Part shown: in pieces, positions 15,021 to 23,081 of the stretch | Layout of the letters: every line of letters begins with the position of its first letter | Numbering within the stretch: the first letter of the stretch is position 1 | Origin: Synechococcus lacustris | Lineage (GTDB): Bacteria > Cyanobacteriota > Cyanobacteriia > PCC-6307 > Cyanobiaceae | Direction of reading: 5' to 3' | Length of the DNA stretch: 41,038 nt | NCBI GenBank assembly: GCA_903943975.1 | Contig: CAJAQB010000010.1 | Coordinates: forward strand, 1-41,038 | Position numbers and translations under genes: made by a program | The notes under the pieces: model-generated | Databases searched by the model: none | What the model saw: the letters and a program-made list of their open reading frames with translations, nothing else | What the model was told of the DNA's origin: nothing

Positions 15021-17057
15021 ATGCAGGCTGGGCCCAGATATGCCAGTTGGCCCCTGAACCGTTCCCTGCGCCAGTGGCTGGTGGGCCTGCTGTTGGGGCT
15101 GCTGCTCAGCTTTGCTTTGCTGCTGCCAGCCCTGTTGAGGCCCGCCGCCGCCAAGCCTGGGGCCAGCCTGCAGGGTTTGGTGGTGCTCGGCTACCACGAA
15201 ATTGAAGAGTCAGCCCAGGCGGTGATTCCTGATTATTCAGTCACTCCCCAACAATTTTCCGAGCAGATCAGCTGGCTCCATGGCCACGGCTACCACTTCG
15301 TGAGCCTTGGGCAGGTGTTGCAGGCCAAGGCGGGCAAGCAGCCGCTGCCGTCCCATCCTGTGCTGCTCAGCTTCGACGATGGCTACCGCAGTGTGTACAC
15401 CAATGCCTTCCCGGTGTTGCAGCGTTATCGGGCCCCAGCCCTGGTGGCCCTGGTGGGTAGTTGGCTGGAACCCGATGCTGGCCTGGTGACCTTTGGTGAT
15501 AAGCAATTGCCCCGGGAGCAGCTGCTCAGCTGGGCGCAATTGCGAGAGCTGGGGCGCAGTGGCCTGGTGGAGGTGGCCAGCCACACCTACGACCTCCATA
15601 AGGGCATAACAGCCAATCCCCAGAAGAATTCCGAGCCAGCGGTTACCAGTCGCCTCTACAGCCCCGGTAAGGGCTATGAAACTGAGCCGGCCTACCGCCA
15701 GCGGCTGCGGGCTGATCTGCAACGCAACAACCAGCTGCTAACCAAGCAGTTGGGCCAGCGGCCCCGGGCGGTGGTTTGGCCCTATGGCCGTTACAACGAC
15801 ACGGCCATGGCGGTGGCCGAGGAGTTGGGGATGCCCGTGGGCTTAACGCTCAATGATGGCGAGATATTTAGTAACTCCCCTTTGAAGGCTTTACCTCGGG
15901 TGTTGATGACCCGGGAAATGACTGGGGTGAAGGGCCTGGAAACGGAGCTGGTCCTGCGGGATCGCGATGCCGGCGACAACACCCGGGCGGCAAAGGTGAT
16001 GCATGTGGATCTCGACAACATCTACGACCCCAACCCGCCCCAGATCGAACGCAACCTGCAGTTGTTGTTGCGCCGTATCCGTGAGATGGGTGTTAACACC
16101 GTTTATCTGCAGGCCTATGCCGACCCCGATGGCAACGGCGCCGCCGACTCCCTCTATTTCCCCAGCCGGCACCTGCCCATGCGGGCCGATCTGTTCAACC
16201 ATGTGGCCTGGGAGATCCGCACCCGCACGCCGGTGCGGCGTCTCTATGCCTGGATGCCAGTGCTGGCCTTTGAGTTACCCAAGGGCCATCCCGCCGCCAA
16301 GCAAAAGGTGGTCACCGAGAAACCCAGCAGCGGTCATCTCACCATGGGCTATCCCCGCTTGAGTCCCTTTGCCCCTGAGGCGATGGCCACGGTGCGAGAC
16401 ATCTACGCAGATTTGTCTCGCTACGCCAGCTTCGATGGCCTGTTGTTTCACGACGACGTGACCCTTTCCGATTACGAAGACGCCAGCCCCTGGGGCCTGC
16501 GCCAGTACCGCCGCTGGGGGCTTCCCGCAGACCTGGCCAAGATCCGTGCCAGTGACCCGCTCCAGGGCCGTTGGGTGATTAAAAAGATCAAGGCCCTGGA
16601 CGCCCTAACTCTTGAGCTGGCCGCCACTGTGCGCCAAAACCAGTCGCAGCTCCGTACGGCCCGCAATATCTATGCCCAGGTGCTGCTTAATCCAAAGGCT
16701 GAGGTTTGGTATAGCCAATCCATTGATGATTCCCTACGGGACTACGACTTCACGGCGGTGATGGCTATGCCCTACATGGAAAAGGCCAGCGATCCCAAGG
16801 CTTTTCTGCAGCGGATGGTGGCCCAGGTAAAGGAGAAACCCCAGGGTCTGCAGAAGGTGCTGTTTGAGCTGCAGAGCACCGATTGGCATACCAAGCGCGA
16901 TTTGCCCTCTGAGGAATTGGCGCAGCAGATCAGCGATCTTTATGCCCTTGGGGCGCGCCATGTGGGCTACTACCCCGACAACCTGCATCGCGGCACCCCA
17001 GATCCAGCGGTGCTGCGGCCGGTGCTGGCGGCCCAGTCCAGTGCCCCAAGCCGCTAA
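15021..17057 (+). CDS. pgaB: PgaB-like poly-N-acetylglucosamine N-deacetylase
   Basis: About 678 residues. An N-terminal signal anchor ('WLVGLLLGLLLSFALLLPAL') is followed by a polysaccharide deacetylase domain ('LVVLGYHEIEES', catalytic 'LLSFDDGYRSVYTNAFPVL', 'VASHTYDLHKG', 'VVWPYGRYND') and a C-terminal glycoside-hydrolase-like domain ('MHVDLDNIYDPNPPQIERN', 'FDGLLFHDDVTLSDYED'). This two-domain order is that of PgaB, which partly deacetylates beta-1,6-GlcNAc polymer during export. No lipobox cysteine is seen, so it is probably anchored by the N-terminal helix. The stop overlaps the pgaC start (TAATG). ATG 15021 is preferred over TTG 15009. Confidence 0.88.
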   Translation: MQAGPRYASWPLNRSLRQWLVGLLLGLLLSFALLLPALLRPAAAKPGASLQGLVVLGYHEIEESAQAVIPDYSVTPQQFSEQISWLHGHGYHFVSLGQVLQAKAGKQPLPSHPVLLSFDDGYRSVYTNAFPVLQRYRAPALVALVGSWLEPDAGLVTFGDKQLPREQLLSWAQLRELGRSGLVEVASHTYDLHKGITANPQKNSEPAVTSRLYSPGKGYETEPAYRQRLRADLQRNNQLLTKQLGQRPRAVVWPYGRYNDTAMAVAEELGMPVGLTLNDGEIFSNSPLKALPRVLMTREMTGVKGLETELVLRDRDAGDNTRAAKVMHVDLDNIYDPNPPQIERNLQLLLRRIREMGVNTVYLQAYADPDGNGAADSLYFPSRHLPMRADLFNHVAWEIRTRTPVRRLYAWMPVLAFELPKGHPAAKQKVVTEKPSSGHLTMGYPRLSPFAPEAMATVRDIYADLSRYASFDGLLFHDDVTLSDYEDASPWGLRQYRRWGLPADLAKIRASDPLQGRWVIKKIKALDALTLELAATVRQNQSQLRTARNIYAQVLLNPKAEVWYSQSIDDSLRDYDFTAVMAMPYMEKASDPKAFLQRMVAQVKEKPQGLQKVLFELQSTDWHTKRDLPSEELAQQISDLYALGARHVGYYPDNLHRGTPDPAVLRPVLAAQSSAPSR

Positions 17058-18310
17058 TGGAGTGGCTCGGCGGCTTTCTGGTTGGTTATCCGCTGGTAAT
17101 GGCTCTGGTTTGGATGTTGCTCGCCCTGGGGTTTCTGCTGCGGCGGGAATGGCCGGATCGGGGACGCTCTTCCCCCCCCCAGGGGCCCCCCTGGGCGGTG
17201 AGCGTGCTGATCCCCTGTTTCAACGAAGCGGCCAACCTCGCAGAAACGCTCCGCTATGCCCTGGCGATCGATTGGCCCCAGTTTGAATTAATTGCGATCA
17301 ATGACGGCAGCAGTGATGACACGGGCCGCCAGCTAGAGCAATGGGCCGCCTTGGACCCCAGGGTGCGGGTGGTGCACCTGGCCCAGAACCAGGGCAAGGC
17401 GATGGCGCTCCAGGCCGGGGCGCTGCTGGCCCGCCATGAACTGCTGGTTTGCATCGACGGTGATGCCCTGCTGGATCCCCAGGCGGTGGCCTGGCTGGTG
17501 CGGCGTTTCCAGGCGGACCCCGGCCTGGGGGCCGTTACCGGTAACCCCCGCATCCGTAACCGCACCACGCTGCTGGGGCGCATTCAGGTGGGGGAATTTT
17601 CTTCAATTGTGGGTTTGATTAAACGGGCCCAGTCGATGCTTGGCGGTTTATTTACGGTGTCTGGCGTGATCACCGCCTTTCGCCGCTCGGCTTTGCACGA
17701 GGTTGGCTACTGGAGCGTAGACATGCTCACGGAAGATATCGCCATCACCTGGGCCCTGCAGCGGGCCGGCTGGCGGGTCGCCTACCAGCCCCAGGCGTTG
17801 GTTTGGATCCTTATGCCTGAAACCCTGCGGGGGCTCTGGAAGCAGCGCTTGCGTTGGGCGGAGGGCGGCATTCAAGTGTTGTTGGCCAATGCCACTTTGT
17901 TGGCCCAGCCGTGCCAATGGCGGCTGCTGCCCTTGTTGCTGGAACCTTTGTTGAGCTTGGTCTGGTCCCAGGCCATGGCCCTGATGCTGCTGCTCTGGCT
18001 GGCTCAGCAGCTGGGCCTGGTTGCCTGGCCGCAGCCCCTTGGTATGCCGCTGCTGCCCCGGGCCAGTGGCCTCTGGCTGGGGGCCATCTGCCTGTTGCAA
18101 TTTGGCTTCAGCCTTTGGCTGGATCGCCCCTATGACCGGGGGCTAGGCCGCAACTTTTACTGGATGATCTGGTATCCCGTCGCCTTTTGGGTGCTCACCA
18201 TGGCCACCTCCGTGGTGGCCTTGCCCTTGGTGCTGTTGCGCCGCCGCGGTCTGCGCGCCCGTTGGGTGAGCCCGGATCGGGGCGTGCGCATCGGTTCAGC
18301 CGAACTTTGA
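17057..18310 (+). CDS. pgaC: PgaC-like beta-1,6-GlcNAc polymer synthase (GT2)
   Basis: 417 residues. Two N-terminal hydrophobic stretches lead into a GT2 domain: 'VLIPCFNEAANLAETL', 'LIAINDGSSDDTGRQLE', 'LLVCIDGDALLDPQAV' (DxD), 'TVSGVITAFRRSALHEVGYW', 'DMLTEDIAITWALQ' and 'LWKQRLRWAEGG' (QxxRW). C-terminal membrane helices follow. This is the processive membrane synthase that polymerises UDP-GlcNAc and pushes the chain out. It lies directly between pgaB and a pgaD-like gene, which supports the name. In E. coli PgaC/PgaD activity requires c-di-GMP, and two GGDEF proteins lie in this window. Confidence 0.9.
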   Translation: MEWLGGFLVGYPLVMALVWMLLALGFLLRREWPDRGRSSPPQGPPWAVSVLIPCFNEAANLAETLRYALAIDWPQFELIAINDGSSDDTGRQLEQWAALDPRVRVVHLAQNQGKAMALQAGALLARHELLVCIDGDALLDPQAVAWLVRRFQADPGLGAVTGNPRIRNRTTLLGRIQVGEFSSIVGLIKRAQSMLGGLFTVSGVITAFRRSALHEVGYWSVDMLTEDIAITWALQRAGWRVAYQPQALVWILMPETLRGLWKQRLRWAEGGIQVLLANATLLAQPCQWRLLPLLLEPLLSLVWSQAMALMLLLWLAQQLGLVAWPQPLGMPLLPRASGLWLGAICLLQFGFSLWLDRPYDRGLGRNFYWMIWYPVAFWVLTMATSVVALPLVLLRRRGLRARWVSPDRGVRIGSAEL

Positions 18311-18400
18311 TCGAAGCCTGAACCAAATTTGGCTTGGGCCCTTGCCGATTTCTGGCCGATTCGCCGTCACCATTGCTACCAAACTCCCTGGCTTTTTCCC

Positions 18401-18859
18401 GTGACCCCCCGGTCCGCCCCCCTGTTGGACCTGCGCAAGAGCCGCAGCTGGTGCCACCAGTTGCCAGCGGAGCTGGCCACCCTCTCCCTCTGGGGCCTTG
18501 GCGCCAAAACTTTGTTGGGGGCAGCCGCTGCCCCTGCCCTGGCGCCGCTGCTGGGTTTAGTGCTGCTTTGTCGATCAGGGCAGTGGCTGGACAGCCGCCG
18601 CGGCTCCCTGCTGGCCCCAGCCCTGCCCCAGCCCCAGCCATTGCGCCAAGACGAGGGCCTTTGCTATGGGGCCGCCGATCGCAGCCGCAGCCAACTGGCT
18701 GGCCACTTCGGCCTAAGTGAGGTGTTGCTCTTCCGCGGCCAGCACGCCTCGATTTGTACGCTGCATCACCATGACGATGGCCGGATCGCTGATCTGGTTT
18801 GTTTACAGCGGCCCCAGCCGGCCCCTCTCCGCGACCGCCATGCGCATCCTGTTGGCTGA
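18401..18859 (+). CDS. pgaD: PgaD-like small membrane subunit
   Basis: About 152 residues from GTG 18401 ('MTPRSAPLLDLRKSRSWCHQ'). An initial basic segment is followed by a hydrophobic region ('LATLSLWGLGAKTLLGAAAA' then 'LAPLLGLVLLCRSGQWLDS') that can form two helices. The remainder is polar and His/Arg-rich, ending 'LQRPQPAPLRDRHAHPVG'. Identification as PgaD is positional: it follows pgaC on the same strand and has the expected size and two-helix plan, but sequence similarity to the E. coli protein is weak by eye. The last 20 bp overlap the response-regulator gene. Confidence 0.55.
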   Translation: MTPRSAPLLDLRKSRSWCHQLPAELATLSLWGLGAKTLLGAAAAPALAPLLGLVLLCRSGQWLDSRRGSLLAPALPQPQPLRQDEGLCYGAADRSRSQLAGHFGLSEVLLFRGQHASICTLHHHDDGRIADLVCLQRPQPAPLRDRHAHPVG

Positions 18860-19517
18860 AGACGACAAACTTCTTGCTGAACCGTTGCTTGATTATCTGC
18901 AGCGGGAACGCCATGTGGTGACCTGGTTCAGTGATGGGGCCCTTGCCCTCGAGGCGTTAGTGGCCGGAGGTTTTGAGCTGGCCCTGCTGGATTGGATGTT
19001 GCCTGGCTTGGATGGCGCTGCGATTGTGCGGGAGGTGCGCCGGCGGCAATTGCCGCTGTTGGTGTTGATGCTCACCGCCCGTGATGCCCTGGAGGATGTG
19101 GTTACGGGGCTGCGGGCCGGGGCAGACGACTACCTGGTTAAACCATTTCGAATGATGGAGCTGGCCGCTCGGATTCGTTCGCTGGAGCGTCGCTCCCCCC
19201 AGCCCTATCGCGGCGACAGTCACCATTGGGGTGAGCTTGTGCTTGATGCCGAGGCCGGCCAGGCGCGCTGGGGTTTGCAACCCTTAGGGCTCACCAGTAA
19301 GGAATTTCAGCTGTTGGAGTGGTTCCTGCGCCATCCTGGCCAGTTATTTAGTAGGGCACGGCTGCTTGATCAGCTCTGGCCTTTGGAGGCGGAGGCCGGC
19401 GAAGAAACAGTCAAGACCCATTTGAATAATTTGCGACGCAAGTTACGGCTGGCTGGGGTGCCTGATCCGATTGAAACCCTGCATGGCCAGGGCTATCGCC
19501 TGGGGCCTGTCCCTTGA
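18840..19517 (+). CDS. OmpR-family response regulator
   Basis: 225 residues. The receiver domain shows 'MRILLAEDDKLLAEPLLDYL' (acidic pocket), phospho-acceptor Asp in 'LALLDWMLPGLDG', the conserved threonine in 'LMLTARDA' and lysine in 'DDYLVKPF'. The C-terminal winged helix is OmpR-type ('LTSKEFQLLEWFLRHPGQLF', 'VKTHLNNLRRKL', 'HGQGYRL'). The layout is close to cyanobacterial RppA-like regulators. ATG 18840 lies inside the 3' end of the pgaD-like gene, and its stop overlaps the kinase start (TTGA), so it is co-transcribed with both and a plausible regulator of the exopolysaccharide genes. Confidence 0.9.
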   Translation: MRILLAEDDKLLAEPLLDYLQRERHVVTWFSDGALALEALVAGGFELALLDWMLPGLDGAAIVREVRRRQLPLLVLMLTARDALEDVVTGLRAGADDYLVKPFRMMELAARIRSLERRSPQPYRGDSHHWGELVLDAEAGQARWGLQPLGLTSKEFQLLEWFLRHPGQLFSRARLLDQLWPLEAEAGEETVKTHLNNLRRKLRLAGVPDPIETLHGQGYRLGPVP

Positions 19518-20809
19518 ACCGCCTGCGCCATCGGCCACCGGTGGGTCGTCCCGCCAAGTTGGTGCAGCGGCAGCAGCTGGAGTTATGGCTGTTGTATCTG
19601 GCCAGCCTGGCGGGGGTGCTGCTGTTGTTTGCCCTGGTGTTGCGGGGGGTGTTTCAGCAGAGCCAATTGGGCACGATCCGCAGTGCCCTCTCTGTTGTTA
19701 GTGAAGACCTGGCCAGCCTGCCGCTGCCGGCCCCTGGCAGTGAACGGGATTTGCAGGAAAGCCGTAAGGATTTCGCCACGGCCCACCAGCAGGTGGAGTG
19801 GTTTGTGAAAGGGCGGGCGGCGCCGGTGGCTCGGCTGGGGGAGGTGCGCACCATTGGTCCGCTGCCGCCTTTGGCGCCAGGAAAACGGCTGATTTGGCAA
19901 CAGGGCTCCGATTGGATTGCCCTGGTGCGGCCAGTCGATTCGTCCCAGGTGGAGGGCCATGCCCCTGGCACTGTTTGGTTACGGGTGAGTGAAGGCTTAG
20001 AGAACACCGAGGCCCAACTCACCCAGTTGGATCTTGCTCTTGCTGCTTCCGTGGGGGCCGCCCTGCTGCTGTCGGTGTTGATGGCAAGGTTGCTCACCCA
20101 GCGTGCTGTGGAACCGTTGCAGCGCAGCCTTTCACGGCTACGCCAATTCAGCTTGGATGCTTCCCATGAATTGCGGGGACCCCTGGCGGCCCTGGGCGCC
20201 AATGTGGAGATGGGGCTTTTGGAGAGTGATCCGGCCTTTGGCCAACAACGGCGGCGTTTTGAAGCGATTGGCCAGGCCACGGCTCAGATGGAACAGTTGG
20301 TGGATGATTTGTTACTGCTGGCCCGCCAGGACGAACAGCGGATTGAACATGCCGAGCCAGTGGATATTTCCGCGCTATTGCAGTTGCAAGTTGATTTGAA
20401 TCGTGATGGACTGGCATTGCACCAGCACCAGCTCAGTTTGGAGTTAGAGCCTGAGCTGTTGGTGCTGGGCCAGCCGATATTGCTGCAACGTTTATTTCGC
20501 AATCTGTTCGATAACGCCCAGCGCTACACCCCAGACCAAGGGGCGATCAGGGTTAGCGCCCAGCGCCGCGGTGGCCGGGTCACGGTGGCAGTGGAAGACA
20601 GCGGTGTGGGGCTCAGCGCTGATCAATTGCCGCGGGTATTTGATCGTTTCTGGCGGGCCAGCCCCGACCGGGGTGATGGCGGCACCGGCCTCGGTTTAGC
20701 GATTGCCTCCCGCATTTGTTTGGCCCATGGGGGCAGCATCCGGGTTACCAGCCAGCTGGGGGAAGGCAGTTGTTTCCTCGTGGATCTGCCGGCCTACCAG
20801 GCGGCATAG
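19514..20809 (+). CDS. sensor histidine kinase partner of the OmpR-type regulator
   Basis: 431 residues from TTG 19514. Two membrane helices ('LLYLASLAGVLLLFALVLRG' near 30-50 and 'LALAASVGAALLLSVLMARL' near 175-195) flank a periplasmic sensor of about 120 residues with no recognised fold. The cytoplasmic part has a HAMP-like linker, the H-box 'FSLDASHELRGPLAALGAN', N-box 'LFRNLFDNAQRYTP', G1 'VEDSGVGLSADQLP', F-box 'VFDRFWRAS' and G2 'GGTGLGLAIA'. All catalytic boxes are intact. Translation is coupled to the regulator. The 3' end overlaps an antiparallel hypothetical gene by 16 bp. Confidence 0.92.
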   Translation: MNRLRHRPPVGRPAKLVQRQQLELWLLYLASLAGVLLLFALVLRGVFQQSQLGTIRSALSVVSEDLASLPLPAPGSERDLQESRKDFATAHQQVEWFVKGRAAPVARLGEVRTIGPLPPLAPGKRLIWQQGSDWIALVRPVDSSQVEGHAPGTVWLRVSEGLENTEAQLTQLDLALAASVGAALLLSVLMARLLTQRAVEPLQRSLSRLRQFSLDASHELRGPLAALGANVEMGLLESDPAFGQQRRRFEAIGQATAQMEQLVDDLLLLARQDEQRIEHAEPVDISALLQLQVDLNRDGLALHQHQLSLELEPELLVLGQPILLQRLFRNLFDNAQRYTPDQGAIRVSAQRRGGRVTVAVEDSGVGLSADQLPRVFDRFWRASPDRGDGGTGLGLAIASRICLAHGGSIRVTSQLGEGSCFLVDLPAYQAA

Positions 20810-21180
20810 CTGGGTTTGGCATATTTGGCCGTGCTGAGCCGCCAGCCCTGGCTGGCCAGTTGGCGTAGCCCTGTGATCAGCTCCTCAGTGCTACCCCCCG
20901 CCAACCAGCTGCTTTTCAGGCTCGGTAGATCATTCATTAAGCGTTCCATCGGCATCTCAAGCAACCAGAGGCTCTGCTCCCCCGCCGCCCGTTTGATTTC
21001 GCCCCCATCACTCTGTTGCCAGAGCCGTAGCAGCAGATCCAAAGCCAGCGCTTCCCCCTCCTTGCCAGGGGTTTCCCCCGCTGGGATGGCGGCGCTAATG
21101 GAACAACCGCCAAGGGGCATCCGGCGACTGCCATTTTGTTCAAGCAGGGCCAGGCTCACCAGGTAGGGGCTGTCGGTCAT
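20794..21180 (-). CDS. hypothetical protein (128 aa), cyanobacterial type
   Basis: A 128-residue soluble protein starting 'MTDSPYLVSLALLEQNGSRR' and containing 'GEALALDLLLRLWQQSDGGE', 'SLWLLEMPMERLMNDLPSLK' and 'ELITGLRQLASQGWRL'. The amphipathic pattern and codon use look real. I do not recognise a named domain; proteins of this type are common, unnamed entries in picocyanobacterial genomes. It is transcribed towards the histidine kinase and overlaps its end, so it is an independent unit. Confidence 0.6.
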   Translation of the reverse strand: MTDSPYLVSLALLEQNGSRRMPLGGCSISAAIPAGETPGKEGEALALDLLLRLWQQSDGGEIKRAAGEQSLWLLEMPMERLMNDLPSLKSSWLAGGSTEELITGLRQLASQGWRLSTAKYAKPSYAAW

Positions 21181-21307
21181 CGGGGCCTGGGGCGGGGGTA
21201 TTCCTCAGCCTGACAGGCTGTTAACGCGGGGGTTCAGCCAGTCCGATCCTCGATAGACAGGATAAGAAAGGGGAGACCATACGGTGAGCTGTCTTAACCC
21301 TTCAGCA

Positions 21308-22018
21308 ATGCGCGCCTTCAGCTTCAGTGCCGTTTTGATCGGGTTTGGCTCTGCCCTGATGCTGGGTGTTCCTGGCCTGGCCCAGCAGCCCGCTGGTGGG
21401 GATCACGGGGCCCATCACGGCATCCCCTCCCAGATGGCCGAGCCGTCGGTCCATGGCGGCCACGCCCATGATTTAGGCCCCGCTGGCGCCAGCTACGACC
21501 TGCGCTTTATCGACGGCATGGTGCAGCACCACACCGGCGCCCTGCGCATGGCTGAATACATGTTTGACATTGGCCAGCCTGGCGTGGGAGCTCTCGCCAA
21601 AAAGATTTGGCGCGATCAAGCCAATGAGATTCGAGCAATGGGGCTTTGGCGTAAGGCCTGGTACCCCGGCGCTCCTGGGTATCCGGTGGCTTTGGCGCCT
21701 GGGGGCGATCCCAACAGCCTTAGCGGCCTCACCCGCATGACCCAGGCCCAAATTGATGGCATGCGAATGATGGGTGAGGGCCCCACCAAGGAGAACCGCG
21801 TGGTGTGGTTCTTGGAGGGGATGCTCCACCACCACGGCGGGGCGCTGATCATGGCCCACGACGCCCTGGCCAAGAGCAGTAATCCGACGATCCGCCGCTT
21901 TGCCCAGGGGGTAATCGTGGCCCAACGGGCCGAGATTATCGAGTTGCGACGGATGCTGGCGCTAGGGGGATTGCGCAAGCCGGAATACCTTAAGTACGAC
22001 GCCCTGTTTGCCCTTTGA
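21308..22018 (+). CDS. exported DUF305 (ferritin-like fold) protein
   Basis: About 236 residues with a signal peptide ('AFSFSAVLIGFGSALMLG', cleaved near a LAQQ site). The mature part holds two copies of the DUF305 helix-pair signature: 'YDLRFIDGMVQHHTGALRMA' and 'FLEGMLHHHGGALIMAHDA', with 'RFAQGVIVAQRAEI' after the second. These His- and Met-rich helices suggest metal (often copper) binding in the periplasm, though the family has no proven activity. An N-terminal His/Gly-rich segment ('GGDHGAHHG') supports metal contact. An alternative GTG start lies at 21284. It converges with and overlaps the next gene by 57 bp. Confidence 0.85.
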   Translation: MRAFSFSAVLIGFGSALMLGVPGLAQQPAGGDHGAHHGIPSQMAEPSVHGGHAHDLGPAGASYDLRFIDGMVQHHTGALRMAEYMFDIGQPGVGALAKKIWRDQANEIRAMGLWRKAWYPGAPGYPVALAPGGDPNSLSGLTRMTQAQIDGMRMMGEGPTKENRVVWFLEGMLHHHGGALIMAHDALAKSSNPTIRRFAQGVIVAQRAEIIELRRMLALGGLRKPEYLKYDALFAL

Positions 22019-22498
22019 AGGCTGCCCATAAACGAGTCGAGGATCAGGGCTGGGGGGGAGACCAAAGTCCAGATCAAACAGCCAACGGCCGGGAACATCG
22101 GGGGAAGGATCAAACCAATACTGGGTCACCAACTCCAGAAACACCGCCTTGGGCAGGTGATCAGGCGGCAGCTGGAAGGCGGCAAGCATCCGCGCCAGGT
22201 TGGCCTGGATGCCTGCGGTGGGCTTGCCATAGGCAGCGGCATAGGCCGCTAGATCAGCCAACTCCAGCACACCATCGCCATCGAGGTCGAGGCAGTCAAA
22301 GAAGCCACCGGCAGCCTTGGCGATGAAGGCTCGGGCCTGCTCCGGCAGGCGGGCAAAAGCCGACACCACCTGCGCATGGGATTCGACAAACTCCTGTTCA
22401 TTCACCACCCCGTCGTGGTTGAGATCCCGCCGTTCGGTTTCGTGCTGATAGGTGGAGATCAGCAGCTCAAGCACGTTGGGGAAGGGGGGACTTGGCAT
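21962..22498 (-). CDS. EF-hand calcium-binding protein
   Basis: 178 residues with two canonical EF-hand loops: 'DLNHDGVVNEQEF' (about residues 25-37) and 'DLDGDGVLELADL' (about 70-82), each with the 1-3-5-12 acidic pattern and central glycine. No signal peptide, so a cytosolic calcium sensor is likely. After 'WFDPSPDVPGRWLFDLDFG' the last 25 or so residues are antisense to the DUF305 gene and look unconserved, so the true C-terminus may have been lost or extended by a rearrangement. Confidence 0.8.
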   Translation of the reverse strand: MPSPPFPNVLELLISTYQHETERRDLNHDGVVNEQEFVESHAQVVSAFARLPEQARAFIAKAAGGFFDCLDLDGDGVLELADLAAYAAAYGKPTAGIQANLARMLAAFQLPPDHLPKAVFLELVTQYWFDPSPDVPGRWLFDLDFGLPPSPDPRLVYGQPSKGKQGVVLKVFRLAQSP

Positions 22499-22528
22499 TA
22501 GATGTGGAACGCATTCTCTTCAGCGAGG

Positions 22529-22744
22529 TCAATTCCGTTGGCAATCAAAGGTCTGGTTGGCCGGGATCGGCTGGGTTGAGTAGTTGTAACCGACACGAAG
22601 CGTCAGGTTGTCCGTGGGTCTGTAGGCGATGCCGGTTTTAATGACAGTCGCATCGTTCCAGCCGAAGCCTGGTCCCTCTTTAACATCCTTGCCCCCGCCG
22701 TGGTGCAGCACCACGCCACCGCAGGTCTCACATGGAATTTCCAA
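22529..22744 (-). pseudogene. outer-membrane FadL/OmpP1-like porin fragment
   Basis: The minus strand encodes 'KEGPGFGWNDATVIKTGIAY' followed by 'TDNLTLRVGYNYSTQPIPAN', a typical beta-hairpin from the C-terminal third of FadL-type long-chain hydrocarbon/fatty-acid outer-membrane channels. The frame then ends after 'QTFDCQRN' instead of continuing through the final strands. The upstream side joins unrelated-looking sequence, so both ends are missing. Confidence 0.55.
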
Positions 22745-22960
22745 AAGAACCTTGAGCTCTCGGCCTTGGCTGGAAGTTCTAGCCTGAAGAAGAACTCCCG
22801 TACCGGGCTGGCATCGCCGTTGTTGAGCAGGGCTAGGCCAAACAGCTGGGAGAGGTTGCCCATAAACGAGCCAATCCTGAGGGCTGGGCTAATCCCCCAG
22901 ACCCATTGCAGCCACTTGTTTCGCCGGAAATCCTGTTACCCACTAGTATGACTGGGCCAT

Positions 22961-23034
22961 CGGGGCGTGGCGCAGCTTGGTAGCGCGGGTGCTTTGGGAG
23001 CACTAGGTCGCAGGTTCGAATCCTGTCGCCCCGA
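22961..23034 (+). tRNA. tRNA-Pro (anticodon UGG)
   Basis: A 74-nt cloverleaf. The acceptor stem CGGGGCG pairs with CGCCCCG; the D-arm contains AGCTTGGTAGC; the anticodon loop TTTGGGA gives UGG; the T-arm is GCAGGTTCGAATCCTGT. The discriminator base is A and CCA is not encoded. A hairpin terminator follows 11 bp later. tRNA genes like this are common integration sites, and the DNA downstream is accessory in character. Confidence 0.96.
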
Positions 23035-23039
23035 TCAGT
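23028..23039 (+). repeat. possible attachment-core repeat, tRNA copy
   Basis: The 12-mer GCCCCGATCAGT at the tRNA-Pro 3' end is repeated exactly at 23728-23739, about 700 bp downstream, just before the DUF2493-Gp157-Rad52 gene group. This could be the footprint of an integration event, but 12 bp is short and no integrase is visible. Confidence 0.4.
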
Positions 23040-23045
23040 GATAGC

Positions 23046-23081
23046 AAGGGTTCTCGGCGAAACCGGGAACCCTTCTTTTTT
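23046..23081 (+). terminator. rho-independent terminator after tRNA-Pro
   Basis: AAGGGTTCTCGG pairs with CCGGGAACCCTT across a CGAAA loop (one mismatch in a 12-bp stem), followed by CTTTTTT. Orientation matches the tRNA gene. Confidence 0.88.
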
